Assembly (NCBI RefSeq): GCF_003340475.1
Contig: NZ_QBKA01000002.1
Span: 2,117,501 to 2,181,500 of the forward strand
DNA: 64,000 nucleotides
Direction: 5' to 3'
Source of the DNA: Alteripontixanthobacter maritimus
Lineage (GTDB): Bacteria; Pseudomonadota; Alphaproteobacteria; Sphingomonadales; Sphingomonadaceae
Shown piece after piece: positions 44,737 to 53,751 of this stretch (within the stretch, counting starts at the first letter, position 1; each line of letters starts with the position of its first letter). Below the pieces are notes generated by a model. That model worked only from the letters and a program-made list of their open reading frames with translations. It did not search any database and was not told the origin of the DNA. The position numbers were made by a program, and so were the translations under genes.

Positions 44737-47040
44737 TCAACCGCCCTTTCGGCTGGCCTCTACCGCTTCCAGTGCTGCGGCGGGCCACGTCACCGGAACC
44801 TGCGTCTGAGGGTTGAATGTGTCGCCCCCGTCCGCTGCCTTGGCGGCGTCGATTTCCGCCACGTTGAGATTGTCGGTCGGCATCAGTTCGAACACGTCCA
44901 ACCCGCGTACGATCTCCGTCGCGTAGATACGCCCGCGATAATAATAGGCGGACCAGTATCCACCCACAACCAGCTGCTCCTCGTCGATCGGACCACGGTC
45001 GAAATAGGCGATTTCGCGCGGGGTGCTGCTGTCGGTGAAGTCCATTATGGAAATGCCGCCCTGATACCACGCCTGCAGGAAGATATCGCGGCCTGGCACC
45101 GGCACTATGGAGCCGTTATGCGCCACGCAGTTTTCCTTCTCGCCCTGCGGCGCAGGCAGCTTGTACAGGCTGCGGAAGCTGAGCTTGTTGCCATCCTCAA
45201 TGTCGTAAATGGCGTCTGCGCCCCAATCCATCGGGTCGGAAGCCCGGCAACGCGCACGTCCGCCACCGCCCCATTCATCCGTGAACAGCACCTTGGTGCC
45301 ATCATTGTTGAATGTGGCCGAATGCCAATAGGCAAATCCCTTGTCGGTCACCGCATCGACGCGCTTTGGTGCGCGCGGATTGCTGATGTCCAATACGATA
45401 CCGTTGCCCGAACAGGCACCCGCGGCGATGTTCTTCGACGGGAAGACCGTGATGTCATGGCACTGGTTGGTGACGTTGGTTTCCTGCGTGCCGTCCCCAT
45501 GATCGCCGCCGCGCCACAGCCCTGCGATGTTGCCGCTGTCGTCGGCGAAAATGCGCGGACTGTCCACGATCTGCGCAGCCGCAGGGTTCGCCACCGGGAT
45601 CTCGATCACGTCGATGCTGAAAAGGGCGGTGCGGCTGTCGCCGGCGACGTTGCCGATGCAGCCTGCCAGTTCCTTCTCGTCGCGCACGCTGGACGTACCC
45701 GAATTATACACCACCAGCATATCCGCGTCCTGCGACACAATGGAATGCGTATGGCTGCCCCGGCAGGTTTGCACCTGCCCGACCTGACGCGGCTGGGTAA
45801 GATCGGAAATATCGAAGATGCGCAGGCCCCGGAACCGCTCCGCGCTTACATCGGTGTCGATCCCCTGCAGCCCGCAATCGACACGGCCGCGAGTCTGTTC
45901 GACCGACATGACCAGCAAATCGCCCGCGATCGATACGTCGCCCTGTCCGCCGGGGCATACGACGGAACTGATAAGCGTCGGCACACCGTCCGTACCCAAG
46001 TCATAGATATTGAAGCCATGATAGCTTCCGGTGACCAGCGTGTTGCCGGAAAACGCCATGTCGGTATTCGCAAAATCCAGCAGCGGGGACCGTTCGGAAA
46101 ACTCGGTCTTGTCCTCTTCCTCGCCGCGTTCCGGATCGGCCCGCTCTGGATCGCCGACCTGTTCGGCATCGCTCTGCTGCTTTGTGTCGTCGGTTTTCTT
46201 GGGCGGTTTAAGCCCTGCCGGATTGGCCGGATCGAAGAACCCGGCAGGACGCGGCAGGCTGGCGATCTTGCGCAGACCCATGATCGCCTCGCCCGCATCG
46301 GTCAAACCTGCGGCAAGCCCGACGCGCGGATCGGGGGACAGGGCGGCGAGTAGCCGGTCCATCTTGTCGATCTCGGCCTGCTGATCCGATTTCACATCAC
46401 CAACAAATTCGAACAATACCGGATCGTAGGCGGAACCCGGCTGATCGAGCAGGTCGTCCACCATGTCCAGCGCGCCATCGTGATGGGCGATCATAAGCGT
46501 GAGAAACATCCGGTCGAAGGCAATGCCCTGCGCTTCTGCAAGCGCGGCCATCTGGACAGGGGTGGCCATGCCGGCCATCTTCTTGTGGTCGTGCGCGGCA
46601 TGTGCGGCGTGCCCGGCATGATCGCCTCCCGCTGTCATGCCGGCCATCATGGCGACAGGTTGACCGCGGTCTTCCAGCCAGTCGCGCATGAACGCTATTT
46701 CATCATCCTGACTTGCCCGTATACGGCCAGCTATATCGATAATTTGTTCGCTGTTGGTGCGGCCTTCCACCAGTTTTGCCATCTCGACAGCCTGCTGGTG
46801 GTGCACGATCATCATCTGCATGAAAGTAACATCGGCAGGGGAAAAGCGGTTATCCGCCAGCTGCGTTGCCTGTTCCGCCGTCAGGAGACGAGGCTGGGCG
46901 CCGGGCGCACCGGGCTGCACGATCCTGGCGTCCTGCGCATAAGCGGTGGCGGGTATGGCCACACTTCCCAAACCTGCCGCGGTGAAAACCGCCGATGCCA
47001 ACAGGCCTGCCGTCGTCGATACCCTGAATGTGCCGCTCAT
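44737..47040 (-). CDS. DUF305-LVIVD fusion, large secreted protein
   Basis: Exported protein of 767 aa. Signal peptide (GLLASAVFTAAGLGSVAIPATAYAQ in parts). Residues about 55-235 are DUF305, a ferritin-like helical domain, with HH pairs at 80-81 (MMIVHHQQAVEMA) and later MIAHHDGALDMV, and a His-rich GGDHAGHAAHAAHDHKK insert that may bind metal. A charged linker (about 285-320) leads to a beta-propeller-like region with LVIVD-type repeats (GLRIFDISDLTQP, GIVLDISNPRAPKRVD, GISIMDFTDSSTPREI). Cys pairs suggest disulphides. The two domains are more often found apart. Function unknown; metal or copper handling is one possibility. Confidence 0.85.
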   Translation of the reverse strand: MSGTFRVSTTAGLLASAVFTAAGLGSVAIPATAYAQDARIVQPGAPGAQPRLLTAEQATQLADNRFSPADVTFMQMMIVHHQQAVEMAKLVEGRTNSEQIIDIAGRIRASQDDEIAFMRDWLEDRGQPVAMMAGMTAGGDHAGHAAHAAHDHKKMAGMATPVQMAALAEAQGIAFDRMFLTLMIAHHDGALDMVDDLLDQPGSAYDPVLFEFVGDVKSDQQAEIDKMDRLLAALSPDPRVGLAAGLTDAGEAIMGLRKIASLPRPAGFFDPANPAGLKPPKKTDDTKQQSDAEQVGDPERADPERGEEEDKTEFSERSPLLDFANTDMAFSGNTLVTGSYHGFNIYDLGTDGVPTLISSVVCPGGQGDVSIAGDLLVMSVEQTRGRVDCGLQGIDTDVSAERFRGLRIFDISDLTQPRQVGQVQTCRGSHTHSIVSQDADMLVVYNSGTSSVRDEKELAGCIGNVAGDSRTALFSIDVIEIPVANPAAAQIVDSPRIFADDSGNIAGLWRGGDHGDGTQETNVTNQCHDITVFPSKNIAAGACSGNGIVLDISNPRAPKRVDAVTDKGFAYWHSATFNNDGTKVLFTDEWGGGGRARCRASDPMDWGADAIYDIEDGNKLSFRSLYKLPAPQGEKENCVAHNGSIVPVPGRDIFLQAWYQGGISIMDFTDSSTPREIAYFDRGPIDEEQLVVGGYWSAYYYRGRIYATEIVRGLDVFELMPTDNLNVAEIDAAKAADGGDTFNPQTQVPVTWPAAALEAVEASRKGG

Positions 47041-47232
47041 ATAATTATCCCCTACCCGTGGTATGGCGTGCCGATTAAGGCCTTATGGCTGTTACCTAGC
47101 CCCGGCGAGCCGCCCGCGCCATGGGTTTTGCAGCCATCCCAATCCTTTGCGAACTTTCGCGGCGACACACGCAACGATCGCCGCGCATGACCGTTATAAA
47201 GACAAGACCCGAAATACAGGAGACGATCGAAT

Positions 47233-47640
47233 ATGAAGGCACCGCACAAGGCTCATGTCGCACTGGTCGATGGCGAAACATTCGTGCTGCTGCGCAATCA
47301 CGGCAAGCCGTTCGAACCGCAGTTGAAGCAGGAAGCGAAGCCCGATCTCGAAGCCACAAATTTCAGTGCTGGTGTCCGCAAGCAGGATGACGTCAGCCAG
47401 CAAACCGGCGCGACAGACCTTGCCGAACTTGCGCATGGGGCCGCCGTTGCCGAATGGCTAAACGCGAAATGCGTGGCGGGCGAGATCGATGACCTGGTGA
47501 TTATCGCCGATCCCAAGACATTGGGCGAAATGCGCCGCCATTATCACGGCGAACTGGAAAAGCGTCTCGTGGGTGAAATCGACAAGACATTGACCGGCGA
47601 ATCGCTGGATAGGATCGGCAAGGCAATCTCCGCCGCCTGA
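47233..47640 (+). CDS. Host attachment family protein
   Basis: Protein of 135 aa of the Host_attach (PF10116-like) family, an eRF1-domain-like fold. Blocks seen: KAHVALVDGETFVLLRN at the start, then HGAAVAEWLNAK, and DDLVIIADPKTLGEMRRHYH followed by LEKRLVGEIDKTLTG. Members are linked by name to plant attachment in Agrobacterium, but most are uncharacterised. AGGAGA lies before the ATG. Cytosolic, single gene. Confidence 0.88.
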   Translation: MKAPHKAHVALVDGETFVLLRNHGKPFEPQLKQEAKPDLEATNFSAGVRKQDDVSQQTGATDLAELAHGAAVAEWLNAKCVAGEIDDLVIIADPKTLGEMRRHYHGELEKRLVGEIDKTLTGESLDRIGKAISAA

Positions 47641-47824
47641 CCTGAAAACAATGCAGCCCCGGATTTCATTGAGGGCAACACTCGAAGGGCTTGTTCCAGC
47701 AGCGGGCAGGTGCCTTTCGGGGGCTGGTCGCTTACAGGAATCCTCTTGTCGCAGCAGCGCTTGCCCGAAACTGCATTTTGGCCCGTTAAGCTTATGCAAA
47801 CCATGGGACGGGTAACCTGCGAAA

Positions 47825-48904
47825 ATGAAGTTTACATTCAAAGCCACAATCGCTGCTGCAACTGCCGCATTTGGCCTGCTGGCCATGCCTGCGCAGGCGC
47901 AATCGTCCATGCAGACCCCTGGCACCACCAGTTTCGAAGCTGCGTTCGACAGCACGCTGGGCACGCAGGTTCGCGCACCGCAAGACTTCGTGGCGCGGTA
48001 CGATACAGCGCTCGAACAGCGCATCGCGCAACTGGCCGATGGCAGTGCGGGCCGCATCGGGGTCTATGCGATCGACCTCGCCTCGGGCGAAGAAGTGTCG
48101 ATCATGGGCGACCAGCGATTCCCGATGGCTTCTACCAGCAAGGTTGCAATTGCAGCTACATTTCTGGCGGGCGTGGATGCCGGGCGCTGGAGCCTGACGA
48201 GTGAATATCCGCTGCTGCGTCCGGTGCGTTCGGCGAAATACTCTTCGGCCCGCGCGCCTGTTCGTAACGGCAATTATATCAGCGCCCGCAAGCATCTCGA
48301 TTTGATGATCAGCAAAAGCTGCAACAGCTGTACCGACGCGTTGCTGCGCGTGGTCGGCGGGCCAGAAGCCGTGAATGCATGGATGCGCGGTGCCGGGATC
48401 AGCGAATTCGAACTGACACGAGATATTGCCACTCTGGTGCGCGACGATGGCGAATTCGATCCCGCCAGCATGGTGGATCGCCGTGACAGCGCAACTCCGC
48501 GCGCCATGGGCCAGCTGCTCGCCGGGATATATCAGGGTCGCCTGCTATCCGCGAACAGCCGCTCGGTCCTGATCAATGCCATGAAGAAGACGACCACCGG
48601 CAAGAACCGGATGGTCGCTGCCTTACCTGCCTATGCCAATGTGGCGCACAAGACCGGCACCCTCAATCGGACCGCCAGCGATATTGGATATTTCGATACA
48701 ACCGATGGCCGTACTATCGCGGTCGCAATTTATGTGACCGGGCAAAGCCGGTCGCTGCTTGACGAGGCCCGCAACAAGCGCGCGGCACGGTCCAAGCGTG
48801 ACCGGCGAATCGCCGATATCAGCCGCGCCTTGTATGAAGGGTTTTCCGTACGGCGATCGGGCAACGGCCGCAATTACGCCAACGCTACATACGGCGCGAA
48901 CTGA
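47825..48904 (+). CDS. Class A beta-lactamase-like serine hydrolase (exported)
   Basis: Protein of 359 aa with signal peptide (TIAAATAAFGLLAMPAQA). The penicillin-recognising fold is clear: FPMASTSKVAIA with nucleophile Ser103 and Lys106, SCNSCTDALLRVVGG for the SDN-like loop (SCN), and HKTGTL for the KTG box. The omega loop reads FDPASMVDRRDSATP, and a Glu at the classical position 166 is not obvious, so true beta-lactam hydrolysis is uncertain. A basic 40-residue C-terminal extension (NKRAARSKRDRRIAD) is unusual. Confidence 0.83.
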   Translation: MKFTFKATIAAATAAFGLLAMPAQAQSSMQTPGTTSFEAAFDSTLGTQVRAPQDFVARYDTALEQRIAQLADGSAGRIGVYAIDLASGEEVSIMGDQRFPMASTSKVAIAATFLAGVDAGRWSLTSEYPLLRPVRSAKYSSARAPVRNGNYISARKHLDLMISKSCNSCTDALLRVVGGPEAVNAWMRGAGISEFELTRDIATLVRDDGEFDPASMVDRRDSATPRAMGQLLAGIYQGRLLSANSRSVLINAMKKTTTGKNRMVAALPAYANVAHKTGTLNRTASDIGYFDTTDGRTIAVAIYVTGQSRSLLDEARNKRAARSKRDRRIADISRALYEGFSVRRSGNGRNYANATYGAN

Positions 48905-48928
48905 CCGACAGTTTTCTTGATAGCAGAC

Positions 48929-48965
48929 AAAAAAAGGCCGGCACCCGAAGGTACCGCCCTTTTTT
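48929..48965. terminator. Bidirectional terminator between convergent genes
   Basis: GGCCGGCACC-CGAA-GGTACCGCCC with two mismatches, flanked by seven A on the left and six T on the right. It serves the hydrolase gene on the plus strand and the small lipoprotein gene on the minus strand. Confidence 0.85.
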
Positions 48966-48981
48966 GTTCGCATAGCGAAGC

Positions 48982-49233
48982 TTAGTCGGCAGCTGCTTCA
49001 GCTTCCGTTTCGCCTTCCATGGCGGCTTCTGCTTCGGTAGCGGCTTCGTCAGCTTCCATGGCGACTTCGTCACCGGCAGCTTCCATTTCGTTGCCGACCG
49101 CATCCATGTTGGTTTCGGTGTCGGCCATCGCGCCTTCGGTGGTGGCTTCTGCGTTCTCTTCGGTTGCTTCCGAGCAAGCCGAGAGGCTGAGAGCGGCGCC
49201 AGCGGCGGCTGCGGCGAGAATGATCTTACGCAT
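48982..49233 (-). CDS. Small Glu/Ala-rich lipoprotein
   Basis: Protein of 83 aa with signal peptide and lipobox (AAAAAGAALSLSAC). The mature chain is almost only Ala, Glu, Thr, Asp and Met (ATEENAEATTEGAMADTE, AATEAEAAMEGETEAEAAAD), strongly acidic and probably helical or disordered. ATG 49233 is chosen at the signal peptide. It resembles the signal peptide and start of the lipoprotein at 43615 (both end in SACSE), so they may be distant paralogues. The 265 bases to polA hold its AT-rich upstream region and no gene. Confidence 0.78.
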   Translation of the reverse strand: MRKIILAAAAAGAALSLSACSEATEENAEATTEGAMADTETNMDAVGNEMEAAGDEVAMEADEAATEAEAAMEGETEAEAAAD

Positions 49234-49498
49234 AGTATTTGATCCTTGATCAACTTCTTTGGTCCGGTTGCCTCGTTGAAGAGGCAGCCGTAGAAACCTG
49301 TTGGCTTCGGGTTCTGAAATAATGGCGGGAATGTGTTCCAGCAAGCTATATTTGCCATATTTCCGCCTTTATTTTTATAGTCCTTTGTTTTCAAAGTCTT
49401 TTTAGTCCAGCCAAATATGGCGACATTGTGCTCTTATGGCGGCGAACTGATGTCGAATCAGGCTGACCGGGGCATTCTCTCCTGCTACGGAACGCTCC

Positions 49499-52339
49499 AT
49501 GGCCGAAACCCAGCACCTCTATCTCGTCGATGGCTCCGCCTATATCTTCCGCGCCTATCACCGCCTTCCACCGCTTACCGATCCTGAAGGAACGCCGGTT
49601 GGCGCGGTCTATGGTTACACCACGATGCTATGGAAGCTGGCCGACGACCTCGACGCGGCGGACGGCCCGACACATATGGCGGTAATCTTGGACAAGGACT
49701 CCACCAGTTTCCGCAACGACATCTATCCCGAATACAAGGCCAACCGGCCCGAACCGCCGGAGGATTTGCGCCCCCAGTTCCCGCTGATCCGCGACGCCAC
49801 GCGTGCGTTCAGCCTGCCCTGCATCGAGGAAGGCGGGCTGGAAGCGGATGACCTGATCGCCAGCTATGCCCGCGCCGCACAGCGTGAAGGCTGGAATGTC
49901 ACCATCGTCTCCTCCGACAAGGATCTGATGCAGGTTGTCGGGACGGATACGAAAAGCGGCGGCACCATCGATATGCTCGACACGATGAAGAACGCGCGCA
50001 TCGGGCCAGCAGAAGTGGAGGAAAAGTTCGGCGTACCCCCGCACCTGGTCGGCGATGTGCTGGCGTTGATGGGCGATAGCGTGGACAATATACCCGGCAT
50101 TTACGGCGTTGGTCCGAAGACGGCGAGCAAGCTGATCGCAGAACATGGCGATCTGACCGCTGCGCTGGATTCCGCACCGGACATGAAAAAGTCCAAGCTG
50201 AAGGAGCGCCTGCTGGAAGGGCGCGAAGATGCGGAAATGAGCCGGGTTCTGGTGACACTTAAGGAAGATGCCGATCTTCCCATGCCGATTGCCGACATGA
50301 AGCTGGACGGCGTTCCGCCCGAACCACTGGCGGAATTCCTGAAAAAGCACGGGTTTTCCAGCCTGCTCCGTCGGCTCGACGCGGGACGCGGTAGCCCCGA
50401 CCGGCCTAACCAACTCAACCCGACCAAGGCCGAGCGCAAGGGTGCCGACGCGGCGTCAGAGGGCGACCGCCAACCCCTGCCCGATATGCCCGCCATCGAC
50501 CGGAATGCCTATGAATGCGTGCAAACGATGGAGCGGCTCAACCATTGGATCGAGCGTGCTTTTGCGCTGCGCGAAGTGGCGGTCGATACCGAAACCAGCG
50601 CGCTCGACGCCATTTCCGCGGATCTGGTCGGTGTCAGTCTCGCGCTCGGTCCGAACGAGGCTTGCTACATACCGCTCGCCCATGGCGGCACGGATCTGCT
50701 GTCCGAAAAGCCGCAGCAGATCGATCCTGCGGCTGCCCTTGCAGCATTGAAGCCGCTGCTGGAATCGGATGCGGTCGTCAAAATCGGGCAGAATATCAAA
50801 TACGACCTCAACATCCTCGCCCGGAATGGCATCGCCGTCGCGCCGATCGAAGATACGATGATCCTCAGCTTTGCACTGGATGCCGGCCGTTCGCTCGATG
50901 GGATCGGCGGCGGGCACGGAATGGACGAACTGGCGCAGCGGCACCTCGGCCATACCTGCATGACCTTCAAGGAAGTGTGCGGGACCGGCAAGAAGCAGAT
51001 CGGCTTCGGCGAAGTGGCGCTCGATGTGGCTACCAAATACGCCGCAGAAGATGCCGATGTGACGTGGCGGCTGTACAAACATCTCAAGCCGCGCCTGCCG
51101 ATCGAAGGCGGCACTCGGGTGTACGAACGCGTCGACCGCCCGCTGATCCCGGTCGTCGCTGGGATGGAACGCCACGGCATCCAGGTGGACCGGGCCAATC
51201 TTGCCAAGCTGTCCGAGGAGTTCGCCAAGGAAATGGCGCGACTGGAAAGCGCCATCCACGAAACCGCCGGGCAGGAATTCGCCATCGGCAGCCCCAAGCA
51301 ATTGGGTGAAATCCTGTTCGACACGATGGGTTACAAGGGCGGGCGCAAAGGCAAGAGCGGGCAATATTCGACCGACCAGACCACCCTTGAAAAACTGGAA
51401 GCGCAAGGCGCCCCGATAGCTCGCCAGGTACTGGAATGGCGCCAGCTTTCGAAGCTGAAATCGACTTACACCGACGCTTTGCAAGCCGCCATCAACCCGC
51501 GCACGGGGCGTGTGCACACCAGTTACAGCCTGGTGGGTGCGCAGACCGGCCGGTTGTCCTCGACCGATCCAAACCTGCAGAACATTCCGATCCGTACCGA
51601 GATCGGCCGTCAGATCCGCGATGCGTTCGTGGCCGATGACGGCAACGTCCTGCTCGCCGCCGACTATTCGCAGATCGAATTGCGTCTGGCGGCGCACATG
51701 GCCGATGTCGGGCCCTTGAAAGAAGCGTTCGCCGAAGGGGAGGACATCCATGCCCGCACTGCGCGTGAAATGTTCGGGGAGGTTACCCGCGATACGCGCG
51801 CGCAGGCCAAGACCATTAACTTCGCGATCCTTTACGGTATCTCGCGCTGGGGGCTGGCCGGGCGGCTCGGCGTGGAAGCGGACGAAGCGCAGGAGATGAT
51901 CGACACCTATTTCAAACGCTTCCCCGGCATCCAGCGTTACATTCTGGAAACCACAGAAAGCGTGAAGCAGCGCGGCTATTCCGAAACGCTGTTCGGCCGC
52001 AAGACCTGGTTCCCTCGTATCAATTCCAAGAACCCGAGCGAGCGGCAGGGCAGCGAACGCGCCGCTATCAACGCGCCGATCCAGGGTACCAGCGCCGATA
52101 TCATCAAGCGCGCGATGGCGCGTATGAACCCGGCGCTGGCCGCAGCCGGCCTGCCTGATGTGCGAATGCTATTGCAGGTACATGACGAGCTGGTTTTCGA
52201 ATTGCCTGAAAGCGATGTCGAGGATGCCAGCCCGATCATCGAACGCATCATGGCAGACGCTGCGCGACCATCCGTCGAACTCAGCGTCCCGCTGGGGATC
52301 GAAATCGGCACCGGCAAAAGCTGGGGCGCAGCGCATTGA
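49499..52339 (+). CDS. polA: DNA polymerase I
   Basis: Repair and Okazaki-fragment polymerase of 946 aa. The 5'-nuclease domain opens with HLYLVDGSAYIFRAYH and includes EADDLIASYAR and SSDKDLMQ. The 3'-5' proofreading domain keeps DTETSALDAIS at residue 363, so it is probably active. The polymerase domain has SSTDPNLQNIPIR, LLAADYSQIELR, RAQAKTINFAILYGIS and LLQVHDELVFELPE. Full length and intact. It overlaps the next gene by four bases. Confidence 0.97.
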   Translation: MAETQHLYLVDGSAYIFRAYHRLPPLTDPEGTPVGAVYGYTTMLWKLADDLDAADGPTHMAVILDKDSTSFRNDIYPEYKANRPEPPEDLRPQFPLIRDATRAFSLPCIEEGGLEADDLIASYARAAQREGWNVTIVSSDKDLMQVVGTDTKSGGTIDMLDTMKNARIGPAEVEEKFGVPPHLVGDVLALMGDSVDNIPGIYGVGPKTASKLIAEHGDLTAALDSAPDMKKSKLKERLLEGREDAEMSRVLVTLKEDADLPMPIADMKLDGVPPEPLAEFLKKHGFSSLLRRLDAGRGSPDRPNQLNPTKAERKGADAASEGDRQPLPDMPAIDRNAYECVQTMERLNHWIERAFALREVAVDTETSALDAISADLVGVSLALGPNEACYIPLAHGGTDLLSEKPQQIDPAAALAALKPLLESDAVVKIGQNIKYDLNILARNGIAVAPIEDTMILSFALDAGRSLDGIGGGHGMDELAQRHLGHTCMTFKEVCGTGKKQIGFGEVALDVATKYAAEDADVTWRLYKHLKPRLPIEGGTRVYERVDRPLIPVVAGMERHGIQVDRANLAKLSEEFAKEMARLESAIHETAGQEFAIGSPKQLGEILFDTMGYKGGRKGKSGQYSTDQTTLEKLEAQGAPIARQVLEWRQLSKLKSTYTDALQAAINPRTGRVHTSYSLVGAQTGRLSSTDPNLQNIPIRTEIGRQIRDAFVADDGNVLLAADYSQIELRLAAHMADVGPLKEAFAEGEDIHARTAREMFGEVTRDTRAQAKTINFAILYGISRWGLAGRLGVEADEAQEMIDTYFKRFPGIQRYILETTESVKQRGYSETLFGRKTWFPRINSKNPSERQGSERAAINAPIQGTSADIIKRAMARMNPALAAAGLPDVRMLLQVHDELVFELPESDVEDASPIIERIMADAARPSVELSVPLGIEIGTGKSWGAAH

Positions 52340-53673
52340 CCGGGACCGCAAGCCCCAGGCGACCCGGCATCGGCGTGCGGCTGCGCGCGGGAATGTCCCG
52401 CCGGCGGACCATCAACCTTACGTTGCTGGCGCTGGTCGCGGGATTGCTGATTGCGGGGCTGTTGCTGGTCTACCAGACCATCCAGTCCGAACGGGCAGAG
52501 CGTGAGCAGGTCAGCCAGACCAACGAGATACTACTGGAATTGCGCAATGTCAGCCGCGCGGTTATCAATGCCGAAACCGGGCAGCGCGGCTACCTCATCA
52601 CGCTGGATCGCAGCTATTTGCAGCCGTATCAGGCCGGACGGGAGCGCGTGCCGGCCAGTATGCGCCGTTTGCGCGAACTGGTGGAACCGGTCGCAACGGA
52701 GCGGCAGACCATCCTGCTCGACCGGATCGACACATTGGCCACCGCCAAGCTCGATGAACTCGATGGGTCGGTCGAACTGCTTTCGCAAGGGCGACTGCTG
52801 GACGCACGGCGCAAGGTACTGACCGACGAAGGGCAAAATCTGATGCAGCAATTGCGCGCTGCCATTTCGGAAATGGAGACGATCGAGACGCGCATTCTGG
52901 TGGATTCGGTCGGAGACACAGCGCGCAGTGAAGGCCGTGTCCTGCCGCTGCTGATTGGGCTGATCTTGCTGCAACTGATCGCCATCGCTTTCGGTTATCG
53001 CTTAATCACGCGCGCGGCGCAGGCCGAAGTCCGCGCAGCGCAGGCGTCCGCTCTGGCCGAGGCGCGCGACAGGGCGGATCTGTTGGCGAAGGAACTCAAC
53101 CACCGCGTTAAAAACCTGTTCGCCGTGATTCTTGCAATCGTGCAGATGAGCGCGCGCGATGCGCCGGAAGCGAAACCTGTCACCAACAGCATCTCCGAAC
53201 GTATCCGCGCATTGCTGACCGCACATGAAGTGACGCAGGGGTCGCTGGACAAGCCGGTGGCGCTGCTATCGTCGCTCGTGGACACGACAATCGCACCCTA
53301 CCTTTCGAAAGAGCGTGCGGCGATTACGGACGGGCCGGAAGTCGTTCTGCCGGCGAAACAGGTTACGCCGCTGGGCCTGGTACTGCACGAACTTGCAACC
53401 AACGCGGTAAAATATGGTTGTTGGGCGCAGGGCGGTGAACTGGAAGTTCGCTGGCAACGCGCCGATGGTCAGATCACGATCCGCTGGGACGAACACTTCC
53501 CGGGATCCGCCGACGAGCCAGAGCGGGTTGGGTTTGGCAGCTTGCTTATGAAAGGATCCGCGCAGCAGTTGGGCGGCACCATCGACCGCAAGTTTACCCC
53601 CGATGGCGTGCGCGTGGTAATTACCATGAAGGACGAAGAAGCAGGTGACTACGTCCCCGCCCCCATCGAATAG
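52336..53673 (+). CDS. Sensor histidine kinase, CHASE3 plus HWE/HisKA_2 type
   Basis: Membrane kinase of 445 aa. Two membrane helices (INLTLLALVAGLLIAGLLLVY near 26-47 and VLPLLIGLILLQLIAIAFGY near 195-215) flank a CHASE3-like helical sensor domain (INAETGQRGYLIT). The kinase core has LLAKELNHRVKNLFAVI with phospho-acceptor His256, and the N box GLVLHELATNAVKYG. This type belongs to the general stress response and light-sensing families of alphaproteobacteria. TTG 52336 overlaps the polA stop (TTGA); GTG 52375 or ATG 52393 are alternative starts. No response regulator gene is adjacent. Confidence 0.9.
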   Translation: MTGTASPRRPGIGVRLRAGMSRRRTINLTLLALVAGLLIAGLLLVYQTIQSERAEREQVSQTNEILLELRNVSRAVINAETGQRGYLITLDRSYLQPYQAGRERVPASMRRLRELVEPVATERQTILLDRIDTLATAKLDELDGSVELLSQGRLLDARRKVLTDEGQNLMQQLRAAISEMETIETRILVDSVGDTARSEGRVLPLLIGLILLQLIAIAFGYRLITRAAQAEVRAAQASALAEARDRADLLAKELNHRVKNLFAVILAIVQMSARDAPEAKPVTNSISERIRALLTAHEVTQGSLDKPVALLSSLVDTTIAPYLSKERAAITDGPEVVLPAKQVTPLGLVLHELATNAVKYGCWAQGGELEVRWQRADGQITIRWDEHFPGSADEPERVGFGSLLMKGSAQQLGGTIDRKFTPDGVRVVITMKDEEAGDYVPAPIE

Positions 53674-53751
53674 ATGAATAGACAGCCATCACGGTAAATC
53701 GCGGCGGCGGATATCCTTGAGTATTGCGAAGCTGCTTGTCAGCCGTAACGC

